In this document: positions 56,536 through 64,000 of the stretch, piece by piece
Layout: the number at the start of each line of letters is the position of its first letter
Numbering within the stretch: position 1 is the first letter of the stretch
Assembly: GCA_016717165.1 (NCBI GenBank)
Contig: JADKGA010000002.1
Location: forward strand, 434,001 to 498,000
Source of the DNA: Candidatus Lutibacillus vidarii
Lineage (GTDB): Bacteria; Actinomycetota; Actinomycetes; Actinomycetales; Dermatophilaceae
Direction: 5' to 3'
DNA: 64,000 bases
Made by a program: the position numbers and the translations under genes
Notes under the pieces: model-generated
What the model was told of the DNA's origin: nothing
The model's database searches: none
Seen by the model: only the letters and a program-made list of their open reading frames with translations

Positions 56536-56934
56536 ATGACCATGACAGACCCGATTGCGGACATGCTGACCCGCATCAGGAACGCCAACTCGGCGCACCA
56601 CGATGACGTCGCCATGCCGTACTCGAAGCTCAAGCAGCACATCGCCGAGATCCTCCAGAAGGAGGGGTACATCGGCAGCTGGTCCGTCGAGGACGCCGAG
56701 GTCGGCAAGACCTTGACGATCAACCTCAAGTACGGGCCGAACCGGGAGCGGTCGATCGCTGGCCTGCGTCGGGTGTCCAAGCCCGGTCTGCGGGTCTACG
56801 CCAAGTCAACCGCGCTGCCGCGCGTGCTCGGCGGGCTCGGCATCGCCATCCTCTCGACGTCGTCCGGCCTGCTGACCGACAAGCAGGCCCAGAGCAAGGG
56901 TGTGGGTGGGGAAGTCCTCGCCTACGTCTGGTGA
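56536..56934 (+). CDS. rpsH: 30S ribosomal protein S8
   Basis: 132-residue protein, the usual translational repressor of the spc operon. MTMTDPIADMLTRIRNANS and the C-terminal GGLGIAILSTSSGLLTDKQA are typical. An 87-bp gap separates it from rpsN and contains a small CCGGCA/TGCCGG pairing; the start is preceded by GAGGAAGGG. Confidence 0.98.
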   Translation: MTMTDPIADMLTRIRNANSAHHDDVAMPYSKLKQHIAEILQKEGYIGSWSVEDAEVGKTLTINLKYGPNRERSIAGLRRVSKPGLRVYAKSTALPRVLGGLGIAILSTSSGLLTDKQAQSKGVGGEVLAYVW

Positions 56935-56947
56935 GGGGGAAGTAGCC

Positions 56948-57487
56948 ATGTCACGCATCGGACGACTTCCAGTCACCATCCCCAGCGGCGTCGACGTCGC
57001 CATCGACGGCCAGACGGTCACCGTCAAGGGCCCCAAGGGCCAGCTGTCGCACGTCGTTCCCGAGCCGATCGTCGTCGAGCGCGCTGAGGACGGCGCTCTC
57101 GTTGTCGGCCGCCCCAACGACGAGCGCTCCGCTCGGTCGCTGCACGGGCTGACTCGGACCCTCATCAACAACATGGTCGTCGGGGTCACCCAGGGCTATG
57201 AGAAGAAGATGGAGATCTACGGCACCGGGTACCGCGTGCTGGCCAAGGGCTCGGACCTCGAGTTCTCCCTCGGCTACAGCCACTCGATCACCGTGGCTGC
57301 GCCGCAGGGCATCTCCTTCACCACCGACGGCCCGGTCCGCTTCGCGGTCCTCGGCATCGACAAGCAGCAGGTCGGCGAGGTCGCTGCCAATATCCGCAAG
57401 CTGCGCAAGCCCGACCCGTACAAGGGCAAGGGTGTTCGCTACGCCGGCGAGGTCATCCGGCGCAAGGTCGGAAAGGCTGGGAAGTAA
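56948..57487 (+). CDS. rplF: 50S ribosomal protein L6
   Basis: 179-residue protein at the base of the stalk. SRIGRLPVTIPSGVDVAIDG, GYEKKMEIYGTGYRV and the C-terminal KPDPYKGKGVRYAGE are typical. ATG 56948 follows GAGGGGAAG, 13 bp after rpsH. rplR starts 3 bp after the stop. Confidence 0.98.
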   Translation: MSRIGRLPVTIPSGVDVAIDGQTVTVKGPKGQLSHVVPEPIVVERAEDGALVVGRPNDERSARSLHGLTRTLINNMVVGVTQGYEKKMEIYGTGYRVLAKGSDLEFSLGYSHSITVAAPQGISFTTDGPVRFAVLGIDKQQVGEVAANIRKLRKPDPYKGKGVRYAGEVIRRKVGKAGK

Positions 57488-57490
57488 GCC

Positions 57491-57865
57491 ATGGCACTGA
57501 CCGTCAAGCGCGGCAAGAGCAAGACCGCCGCCCGAGTCCGTCGTCAGGTGCGGGCGCGCAAGAAGCTCGTCGGGTCCGCCGAGCGGCCCCGCCTGGTCGT
57601 CTTCCGCTCCTCGCGGCACGTCTTCGTCCAGGTCGTCGACGACGCGGCGGGCACCACGCTCGCCTCGGCCTCGACGATGGAGGCGGACCTGCGGGCCCTG
57701 GACGGCGACAAGACCGCCAAGGCCAAGCGGGTCGGCGAGCTCGTCGCCGAGCGGGCCAAGGCAGCCGGGATCGACGCCGTCGTCTTCGACCGCGGTGGCA
57801 ACAAGTACCACGGACGGGTCGCGGCGATCGCCGATGGCGCCCGTGAGGGAGGCCTCGCACTGTGA
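57491..57865 (+). CDS. rplR: 50S ribosomal protein L18
   Basis: 124-residue 5S-RNA-binding protein. RRQVRARKKLVGSAERPRL, FRSSRHVFVQVVDDAAG and FDRGGNKYHGRVAAIADGAR are typical. Followed by 34 bp before rpsE. Confidence 0.98.
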   Translation: MALTVKRGKSKTAARVRRQVRARKKLVGSAERPRLVVFRSSRHVFVQVVDDAAGTTLASASTMEADLRALDGDKTAKAKRVGELVAERAKAAGIDAVVFDRGGNKYHGRVAAIADGAREGGLAL

Positions 57866-57899
57866 ACCAGAACGGAACGTCTGAGATGAGGAAGATCTG

Positions 57900-58565
57900 A
57901 TGCCCGGACCCCAGCGTCGAGGCACCGGAGCCCCGGGTGCCGACCGCTCCTCCGAGCGTGGCGAGCGCCGCGACCGGCGTGACCGCGACGGCCGCGGCCG
58001 CGAGCCGCGCGAGCAGGAGAAGAGCCAGTACGTCGAGCGGGTCGTGACGATCAACCGCGTCGCCAAGGTCGTCAAGGGTGGCCGTCGGTTCAGCTTCACC
58101 GCCCTGGTCGTCGTCGGCGACGGCGACGGCACGGTGGGCGTCGGCTACGGGAAGGCCAAGGAGGTGCCCGCGGCGATCGCCAAGGGCGTCGAGGAGGCCA
58201 AGAAGGCCTTCTTCCGCGTCCCGCGGATCCAGGGCACCATCCCGCACCCCGTCCAGGGTGAGGCCGCTGCCGGTGTCGTCCTGCTGCGTCCGGCCGCCCC
58301 CGGTACCGGTGTCATCGCCGGTGGCCCGGTGCGCGCCGTGCTCGAGTGCGCCGGCATCCGCGACGTCTTGAGCAAGTCGCTCGGGTCGGCCAATGCGATC
58401 AATATCGTCCACGCGACCGTTGACGCGCTGCACCGCCTGGAGAACCCCGAGGCCGTCGCGGCTCGTCGCGGCCTGCCGCTGGAGGACGTCGCCCCGGCGG
58501 CCATGCTCCGTGCGCGCGCCGCCGAGGCCAAGTCGTCCTCGGGTGCTGACAAGGTCGGTGCGTGA
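57900..58565 (+). CDS. rpsE: 30S ribosomal protein S5
   Basis: 221-residue decoding-fidelity protein. A basic, Arg/Asp-rich N-terminal extension (about 35 residues, RGERRDRRDRDGRGREPRE) precedes the core VVTINRVAKVVKGGRRFSF and GKAKEVPAAIAKGVEEAKK. Such extensions are frequent in actinobacteria. The stop overlaps the rpmD start by one base. Confidence 0.98.
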   Translation: MPGPQRRGTGAPGADRSSERGERRDRRDRDGRGREPREQEKSQYVERVVTINRVAKVVKGGRRFSFTALVVVGDGDGTVGVGYGKAKEVPAAIAKGVEEAKKAFFRVPRIQGTIPHPVQGEAAAGVVLLRPAAPGTGVIAGGPVRAVLECAGIRDVLSKSLGSANAINIVHATVDALHRLENPEAVAARRGLPLEDVAPAAMLRARAAEAKSSSGADKVGA

Positions 58566-58747
58566 TGCCGCGGCTCAAGGTCACCCAGACCCGAGGCGTG
58601 GTGGGCACCAAGGCGATGCATCGTGAGACGCTGCGCAGCCTGGGCCTGAAGCGCATCGGCGACACCGTCGTCAAGGAGGACCGCCCCGAGATCCGTGGGA
58701 TGGTCCGGACAGTCGCCCACATGGTGACCGTCGAGGAGGTTGACTGA
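58565..58747 (+). CDS. rpmD: 50S ribosomal protein L30
   Basis: 60-residue protein; LKVTQTRGVVGTKAMHRETL and LRSLGLKRIGDTVVKEDRPE are typical. ATG 58565 overlaps the rpsE stop (GTG 58562 also possible). rplO begins 2 bp after the stop. Confidence 0.97.
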   Translation: MPRLKVTQTRGVVGTKAMHRETLRSLGLKRIGDTVVKEDRPEIRGMVRTVAHMVTVEEVD

Positions 58748-58749
58748 TC

Positions 58750-59220
58750 ATGGCTGACACGGCCAAGACCGAGGGCACCGCGCTCAAGGTCCACCACCTG
58801 CGTCCGGCCCCCGGCGCCAAGACCCCCAAGACCCGGGTGGGTCGCGGTGAGGGCTCCAAGGGCAAGACCGCCGGTCGTGGCACCAAGGGCACCAAGGCCC
58901 GCTACCAGGTGCCCGAGTCTTTCGAGGGCGGCCAGATGCCGCTGCACATGAGGATGCCGAAGCTGCGCGGGTTCAAGAACCCGTTCCGCGTCGAGTACCA
59001 GGTGGTCAACCTCGACCGCCTGGCCGCGCTCTACCCCGAGGGTGGTGAGGTCACCGTCGCGGACCTCGTCGCCAAGGGTGCCGTTCGGGACAGCTGCCTC
59101 GTCAAGGTGCTCGGCACCGGCGACCTCGCGGTCGCCCTGCACGTCACCGCCGACAAGGTCTCCGCGGCGGCCAAAGAGAAGATCGAGGCTGCCGGGGGGA
59201 GCGTCACGCTCGTCGACTGA
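58750..59220 (+). CDS. rplO: 50S ribosomal protein L15
   Basis: 156-residue late-assembly protein. KVHHLRPAPGAKTPKTRVGR, GEGSKGKTAGRGTKG and FEGGQMPLHMRMPK are typical. Last ribosomal gene of the cluster in the window; two hairpins follow before secY. Confidence 0.98.
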   Translation: MADTAKTEGTALKVHHLRPAPGAKTPKTRVGRGEGSKGKTAGRGTKGTKARYQVPESFEGGQMPLHMRMPKLRGFKNPFRVEYQVVNLDRLAALYPEGGEVTVADLVAKGAVRDSCLVKVLGTGDLAVALHVTADKVSAAAKEKIEAAGGSVTLVD

Positions 59221-59251
59221 CGTGGCTGACCTTCGCGCATCGAGGGCTCGG

Positions 59252-59273
59252 CGGCATACCGGCAGGTATGCCG
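59252..59273 (+). terminator. Hairpin after rplO
   Basis: CGGCATACC (59252-59260), loop GGCA, GGTATGCCG (59265-59273); another short hairpin of the GGCATACC/GGTATGCC type. Confidence 0.5.
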
Positions 59274-59297
59274 ACCACCCGCAGAGCTGACGTGACG

Positions 59298-59330
59298 CCC
59301 CGGGATCCAGGTGTCCACCTGGTCCCGGGG
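59298..59330 (+). terminator. Terminator candidate between rplO and secY
   Basis: CCCCGGGA (59298-59305) pairs with TCCCGGGG (59323-59330) and CCAGGTG (59307-59313) with CACCTGG (59316-59322), a single bulged T, followed by TGTTATCGTC. Confidence 0.65.
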
Positions 59331-59418
59331 TGTTATCGTCCCGATAGGCGCCGGGCAATGGCGGCAGCCGTTGCCATGACCAGATCCCGCGGGCAGACCG
59401 TGGGCCGAGGAGGAACTC

Positions 59419-60731
<1,313 letters not shown>

Positions 60732-60732
<1 letters not shown>

Positions 60733-61307
60733 TGCGACTGCTCATCCTGGGCCCCCCCGGGGCCGGGAAAGGGACGCAGGCGAGCCGAGTCGCCGAGCGT
60801 TACGGGATCCCTGCGATCTCGACCGGGGCGATCTTCCGCAGCAATATCAAGAACCAGACCGACCTGGGCAGGCAGGTCGAGGCCATCTTGGCCGCCGGTG
60901 ACTATGTCCCCGACGAGATGACCAATGCGATCGTCGCGGACCGGCTGCACTGGGCGGACGCCCAGCCGGGCTTCCTTCTCGACGGCTACCCCCGGACGAT
61001 GGGTCAGGTCGAGGCCCTCGACGAGTTCCTCAGTGTGGACGGGCTCGCCCTCGACGCGGTCCTGGAGCTCACCGTCCAGACCGAGCCGGTCGTGGCGCGC
61101 CTGCTCAAGCGGGCCGAGATCGAGGGCCGCGCCGACGACACCGAGGACGTCATACGCAACCGGTTCGCCGTCTACCACAAGCAGACCGCACCCTTGGCAG
61201 CGAAGTACCGCGACCGGGGGATCCTCGTCCAGGTCGACGGCATGGGCGAGGTCGACGAGGTGACCGACCGCATCGTGGCGGCCCTCGACGCCGCCACCGG
61301 CCGCTGA
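60732..61307 (+). CDS. adk: Adenylate kinase
   Basis: Interconverts AMP + ATP and 2 ADP. The 191-residue protein has the P-loop GPPGAGKGTQ, the AMP-binding region AISTGAIFRSN and FLLDGYPRTMGQ. At 191 residues it has the short LID form without zinc cysteines. ATG 60732 overlaps the secY stop; map starts 1 bp after its own stop. Confidence 0.97.
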
Positions 61308-61308
61308 G

Positions 61309-62151
61309 GTGCTCGGTCGGCGGCGTCCCGCGCGCAAGAGCCGCGAGGAGATCCTCCTCATGCGCGCGGCGGGCCTGGTCGTGGCCCGTGCCCTCGACCT
61401 CGTGGTCGCCTCAGCCCGCCCCGGTATGACGACCGGTGCCCTCGACGCCCTCGCCGAGGAGCTGATCCGCTCCGAGGACGCCCGGCCGTCCTTCCCCGAG
61501 GTGCCCGGGTACCGGCATACCCTGTGCACCTCGGTCAACGACGAGGTGGTCCACGGGATCCCCGGCGCCCGGGTGTTGGTCGAGGGCGACCTGCTCTCGG
61601 TGGACTGCGGCGCGATCTACCAGGGCTGGCACGGCGACGCGGCAGTCTCGGTCATCGTCGGCGGCGCCGGCGCGGGCCGACCCGAGGACCTCGAGCTCAT
61701 CGCGGCGACGGAGGACTCACTGTGGGCCGGGGCCGCGGCGCTCGCGGTGGGGGCGCCACTGCACGACGTCGGTGCCGCGGTCGAGGACTCGATCCACGCG
61801 TCGGGGGAGCGGGCCGGCCGGGTCTACGGGATCGTCGAGGACTATGTCGGCCACGCGATCGGCCGCGAGATGCATCTGGACCCGCAGATCCCGAACTACC
61901 GGGTGCACGGGTCGAGCCCGACCGTCCGGGACACGTTCACGGGGGCCATCGAGCCGATGGTCACCCTGGGGACCGACCAGACCCGGGTGCTCGCCGATGG
62001 GTGGACGGTGGTCACCGTCGACGGCACTCGGGCCGCGCACTGGGAGCACACCGTGCTGGTCCGCGAGGAGGGCCTCTGGGTGCTCACCGCCCACGACGGC
62101 GGCCAGGCCCGCCTGCAGGCCCACGGTGCCCGCTTCGCTCCGCTGACCTGA
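61309..62151 (+). CDS. map: Methionine aminopeptidase, type I
   Basis: Removes the initiator methionine from nascent proteins. The 280-residue protein shows VNDEVVHGIPG (catalytic His), SVDCGAIYQGWHGDAAV (two metal Asp), GHAIGREMH (metal His) and the two metal glutamates in AIEPMVTLG and HWEHTVLVREEG. GTG 61309 is one base after adk. The family usually has GHGIGREFHE; GHAIGREMHLD is a modest variation that keeps the metal ligand. No initiation-factor IF-1 gene follows here, as would be usual in many actinobacteria. Confidence 0.95.
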   Translation: MLGRRRPARKSREEILLMRAAGLVVARALDLVVASARPGMTTGALDALAEELIRSEDARPSFPEVPGYRHTLCTSVNDEVVHGIPGARVLVEGDLLSVDCGAIYQGWHGDAAVSVIVGGAGAGRPEDLELIAATEDSLWAGAAALAVGAPLHDVGAAVEDSIHASGERAGRVYGIVEDYVGHAIGREMHLDPQIPNYRVHGSSPTVRDTFTGAIEPMVTLGTDQTRVLADGWTVVTVDGTRAAHWEHTVLVREEGLWVLTAHDGGQARLQAHGARFAPLT

Positions 62152-62199
62152 CTCAACCGTCGCGCCCCGTCGAGCTCAGCAAGAGGCCCGGATCCCGCC

Positions 62200-62961
62200 T
62201 CATCTGCCCGGATGGGCTGGGCCACTGGCGATGGTGTGACCGGGATGGAGGTCGGGACCGAAGAGGGCTGACCTCTCACCCATGGCCCAGGCCCAGTAGC
62301 GATCCCCGAACGACCAGTGCCACCACTCGGTGGGGTAGTTGACCAGGCCGACGAGTCGCAACACCCGCGCCAGGAGGGCCCGGTTGCTGCGGGCCGGGTC
62401 CGCCAGGTCGCGATACGCGAAGTAGCACGCGCCCCCACTGGTCTCCGGCGTGGCATCGATCTCGGTCCCCATGTCCACCGGGCCGTCCGGTCCGGTGAGG
62501 GTGAGGTCGACGGCGCCGCCGCTCGTGTGTGGCGCCACCTCCACCGGCGAGACGAAGCGGCTGGTCAACCTGCGTACCTCGGCAGCAGTCGCGCAGGGAT
62601 GCGCCAGGCGAACCTGCGCCTCGTATGTCGACCAGATCCGAGCCTGTTCGGCCATGGGGCGCCAGCCCTCGACGACGAGGAGACGATGTCCTCGTGGCAG
62701 CAGGCGGTCCGCGAGGGCCAGGCGGGCTGCCAGCGGTGCCCGCACGTAGGCGTGGCTTCGGTCACCGTCGGCCCGGTCGGCCACCGCGACCCCCACCACG
62801 GCGAGGTCGACGAGGGCCACGCCGCGGTCACGGACCGGAATCGCGGTGATCCGGGGGTCGCAGAGGAGGACGAGGTCGGCGGTGTCCGCGGCCGTCCCCT
62901 CGGTCGCGGACCGTGGGCTCGGAGCCGCACGCCGGTGATCGGCTCGGGTCACCGGCGACAT
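62200..62961 (-). CDS. VanX-like D-alanyl-D-alanine dipeptidase (M15D)
   Basis: 253-residue zinc peptidase. The motif APHTSGGAVDLTLTG corresponds to SxHxxGxAxD of VanX (zinc His and Asp) and EWWHWSFGDRYWA supplies the catalytic Glu and third zinc His. VanX hydrolyses D-Ala-D-Ala and so removes normal peptidoglycan precursors. VanX itself is about 200 residues; here there is an N-terminal extension of about 45 residues without a signal peptide. The gene overlaps the end of the ligase gene by 13 bp, implying co-translation. ATG 62961 encodes MSPVTRADH. Confidence 0.87.
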   Translation of the reverse strand: MSPVTRADHRRAAPSPRSATEGTAADTADLVLLCDPRITAIPVRDRGVALVDLAVVGVAVADRADGDRSHAYVRAPLAARLALADRLLPRGHRLLVVEGWRPMAEQARIWSTYEAQVRLAHPCATAAEVRRLTSRFVSPVEVAPHTSGGAVDLTLTGPDGPVDMGTEIDATPETSGGACYFAYRDLADPARSNRALLARVLRLVGLVNYPTEWWHWSFGDRYWAWAMGERSALFGPDLHPGHTIASGPAHPGR

Positions 62962-63950
62962 GCGACCCTCCGCCGGGTCAGCGCGCTCGAGAGCAGCGTC
63001 GCAACGAGCTCCGGGTACGGCATACCGGCAGCCGCCCACATCTGCGGGAACTGCGAGTGGGCGGTGAACCCCGGCATGGTGTTGACCTCGTTGATGACGA
63101 TCCCAGCCGGGGTGACGAAGGTGTCGACCCGCGCGAGCCCGGCGCACCCCAGAGCGGCGAATGCCGTCACAGCGGCGGACTCCAGTGCGCGCGTCGTCGC
63201 GTCATCGAGCGGCGCCGGTATGACGAACCGCGTCCCTGGAGCGCCATACTTGGCACGCTCGGTGAAGAAGGCCTCGCCCGGGTCGGGGTGGATCTCCAAG
63301 GGGGGGCCGCAGACCACGGACCCGTCTGGTCGCTCGAGCACCGCGACGTCGACCTCGCGGCCGACCACCTCGGCCTCGACCAGCGCGGCGTCGTCGGACT
63401 CGAAGGCTGCCGCGAGGGCTTCCTCCACATCCTCGCCAGCTGCCACGAGCCCGACCCCGATGCTCGACCCGCCCCGGAGTGGCTTGACGAACAGGCGTCC
63501 GGCCAGGCCTGCCGAGGACAGTCGTCGGGCCGCGGCCGCCGCTCCGTCCGTCCGGCGGACGACGACCCCCTCGGCCACGTGCAGTCCCGCGGCAGCGAGG
63601 ACGAGCTTCGTCCGCGCCTTGTCGAGGCAGGTGGCACTGGAGAGCACCCCACTGCCGACGTAGGGGACATCGATGCAGTCGAGGAGTCCCTGGACCGTGC
63701 CGTCCTCACCCCGACTGCCGTGCAGGGCCGGGATGGCGACATCGACCCCCTGGAGCACCCCGATCACCGCGCTCAGCCCCATCGTGTCGACGGTCCGCCA
63801 CGCGCCATCCCGGTCGATGAGGACGTCGACCACGTCATGTCCGAGGTGGCGAACCGCGTCCGCGATGCTGTCACCGCTGGCCAGTGACACGTCGTGCTCC
63901 GTGCTCGTCCCGCCCCTGATGACGGCCACGGTGAGCCGCTTCGGGTTCAT
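62949..63950 (-). CDS. D-Ala-D-Ala / D-Ala-D-X ligase (Ddl/Van family)
   Basis: 333-residue ATP-grasp ligase. GGTSTEHDVSLASG at the N-terminus, ALHGSRGEDGTVQGLLD, FVKPLRGGSSIGVGLV and the metal site NEVNTMPGFTAHSQFPQM are characteristic. The omega-loop region reads FFTERAKYGAPGTRFVIPAP; its AKY resembles D-Ala-D-Ala ligases, but the pairing with a VanX-like dipeptidase is what a depsipeptide-ligase operon looks like. ATG 63950 overlaps the stop of a further upstream gene (ATGA). Acceptor specificity is unresolved. Confidence 0.86.
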   Translation of the reverse strand: MNPKRLTVAVIRGGTSTEHDVSLASGDSIADAVRHLGHDVVDVLIDRDGAWRTVDTMGLSAVIGVLQGVDVAIPALHGSRGEDGTVQGLLDCIDVPYVGSGVLSSATCLDKARTKLVLAAAGLHVAEGVVVRRTDGAAAAARRLSSAGLAGRLFVKPLRGGSSIGVGLVAAGEDVEEALAAAFESDDAALVEAEVVGREVDVAVLERPDGSVVCGPPLEIHPDPGEAFFTERAKYGAPGTRFVIPAPLDDATTRALESAAVTAFAALGCAGLARVDTFVTPAGIVINEVNTMPGFTAHSQFPQMWAAAGMPYPELVATLLSSALTRRRVACRR

Positions 63951-64000
63951 TGCGCACCCTCCGTTCCGGTGTGGGCGCGGACCACGCGCGGTCCGAGGCC
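63947..64000 (-). CDS. C-terminal end of an unidentified upstream gene
   Basis: On the minus strand the last 17 codons (GLGPRVVRAHTGTEGAQ) run in from the right edge and stop in an ATGA overlap with the ligase start. The fragment is too short to identify. In a vanHAX-like operon this would be vanH (D-lactate dehydrogenase), but the tail does not show it. Confidence 0.4.
   Translation of the reverse strand, partial: GLGPRVVRAHTGTEGAQ

Noticed and set aside
62200..63950. Naming the pair vanA and vanX outright
   Set aside because: No vanH, vanR or vanS is visible in the window and the ligase loop keeps a D-Ala-D-Ala-type tyrosine, so resistance function is not established.

Overview
The window is a slice of a high-GC Gram-positive chromosome, almost certainly an actinobacterium of the order Micrococcales and plausibly the Intrasporangiaceae/Dermatophilaceae group. 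That placement is an inference from very GC-rich third codon positions, frequent GTG and TTG starts, the actinobacterial order rpmG-hadA-hadB-murB ... tRNA-Trp-secE-nusG-rplK-rplA ... rplJ-rplL ... rpoB-rpoC ... rpsL-rpsG-fusA-tuf ... S10/spc operon-secY-adk-map, and an aspartate aminotransferase of the mycobacterial Rv3722c type. No 16S gene is present to settle the genus.

Layout. 0-3.7 kb: glycine/serine metabolism (gcvT end, gcvH, glyA, sdaA). 3.7-5.2 kb: a PerM/AI-2E membrane protein, tRNA-Thr and tRNA-Met. 5.3-7.6 kb: rpmG, the HadA/HadB dehydratase pair and murB. 7.6-10.9 kb (minus strand): a lipoprotein, an adenosine deaminase-like gene and the aspartate aminotransferase. 11.1-16.1 kb: tRNA-Trp, secE, nusG, rplK, rplA, a lipoprotein, and rplJL behind a leader with an attenuator-like hairpin. 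16.1-30.4 kb: an accessory block separating rplL from rpoB. 30.7-38.4 kb: rpoBC. 38.5-41.0 kb: a glutamine amidotransferase and a Tat-exported PHP protein. 41.2-45.9 kb: rpsL-rpsG-fusA-tuf. 45.9-49.0 kb: an acetyltransferase, a DUF2599-type lipoprotein, a repeat-rich gene-free stretch and an EamA transporter. 49.3-62.2 kb: 22 ribosomal-protein genes of the S10/spc type, then secY, adk and map. 62.2-64 kb (minus strand): a VanX-like dipeptidase and a Ddl/Van-family ligase.

The most interesting part is 17.8-29.0 kb. It encodes a catabolic-type ornithine carbamoyltransferase, carbamate kinase, an enzyme of the arginine:glycine amidinotransferase family sitting where arginine deiminase would be expected, an MHS-family symporter, a GNAT acetyltransferase, a PucR-type regulator, a second MFS transporter, a P-loop protein resembling cyclic 2,3-diphosphoglycerate synthetase, and a TetR-type regulator. 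Five near-identical dyads of the form GTAC-N4-GTAC lie in the intergenic regions of this block (two before the carbamoyltransferase, one each before the GNAT gene, between pucR and the MFS gene, and before the P-loop gene). I read this as one regulon for uptake and breakdown of arginine or another guanidino/ureido compound, with carbamoyl phosphate converted to ATP by carbamate kinase. The substrate and the chemistry of the amidinotransferase-like enzyme cannot be fixed from sequence.

Other points of note: two perfect DnaA boxes flanking a 25-bp perfect inverted repeat after tuf; ribosomal protein L4 carrying a long linker and a C-terminal small domain resembling the sunset domain; a ligase/dipeptidase pair resembling vancomycin-resistance genes; GC-rich tandem repeats at 47.2-47.95 kb; and a strong over-representation of GGTATGCC/GGCATACC, which also forms the arms of several operon-end hairpins.
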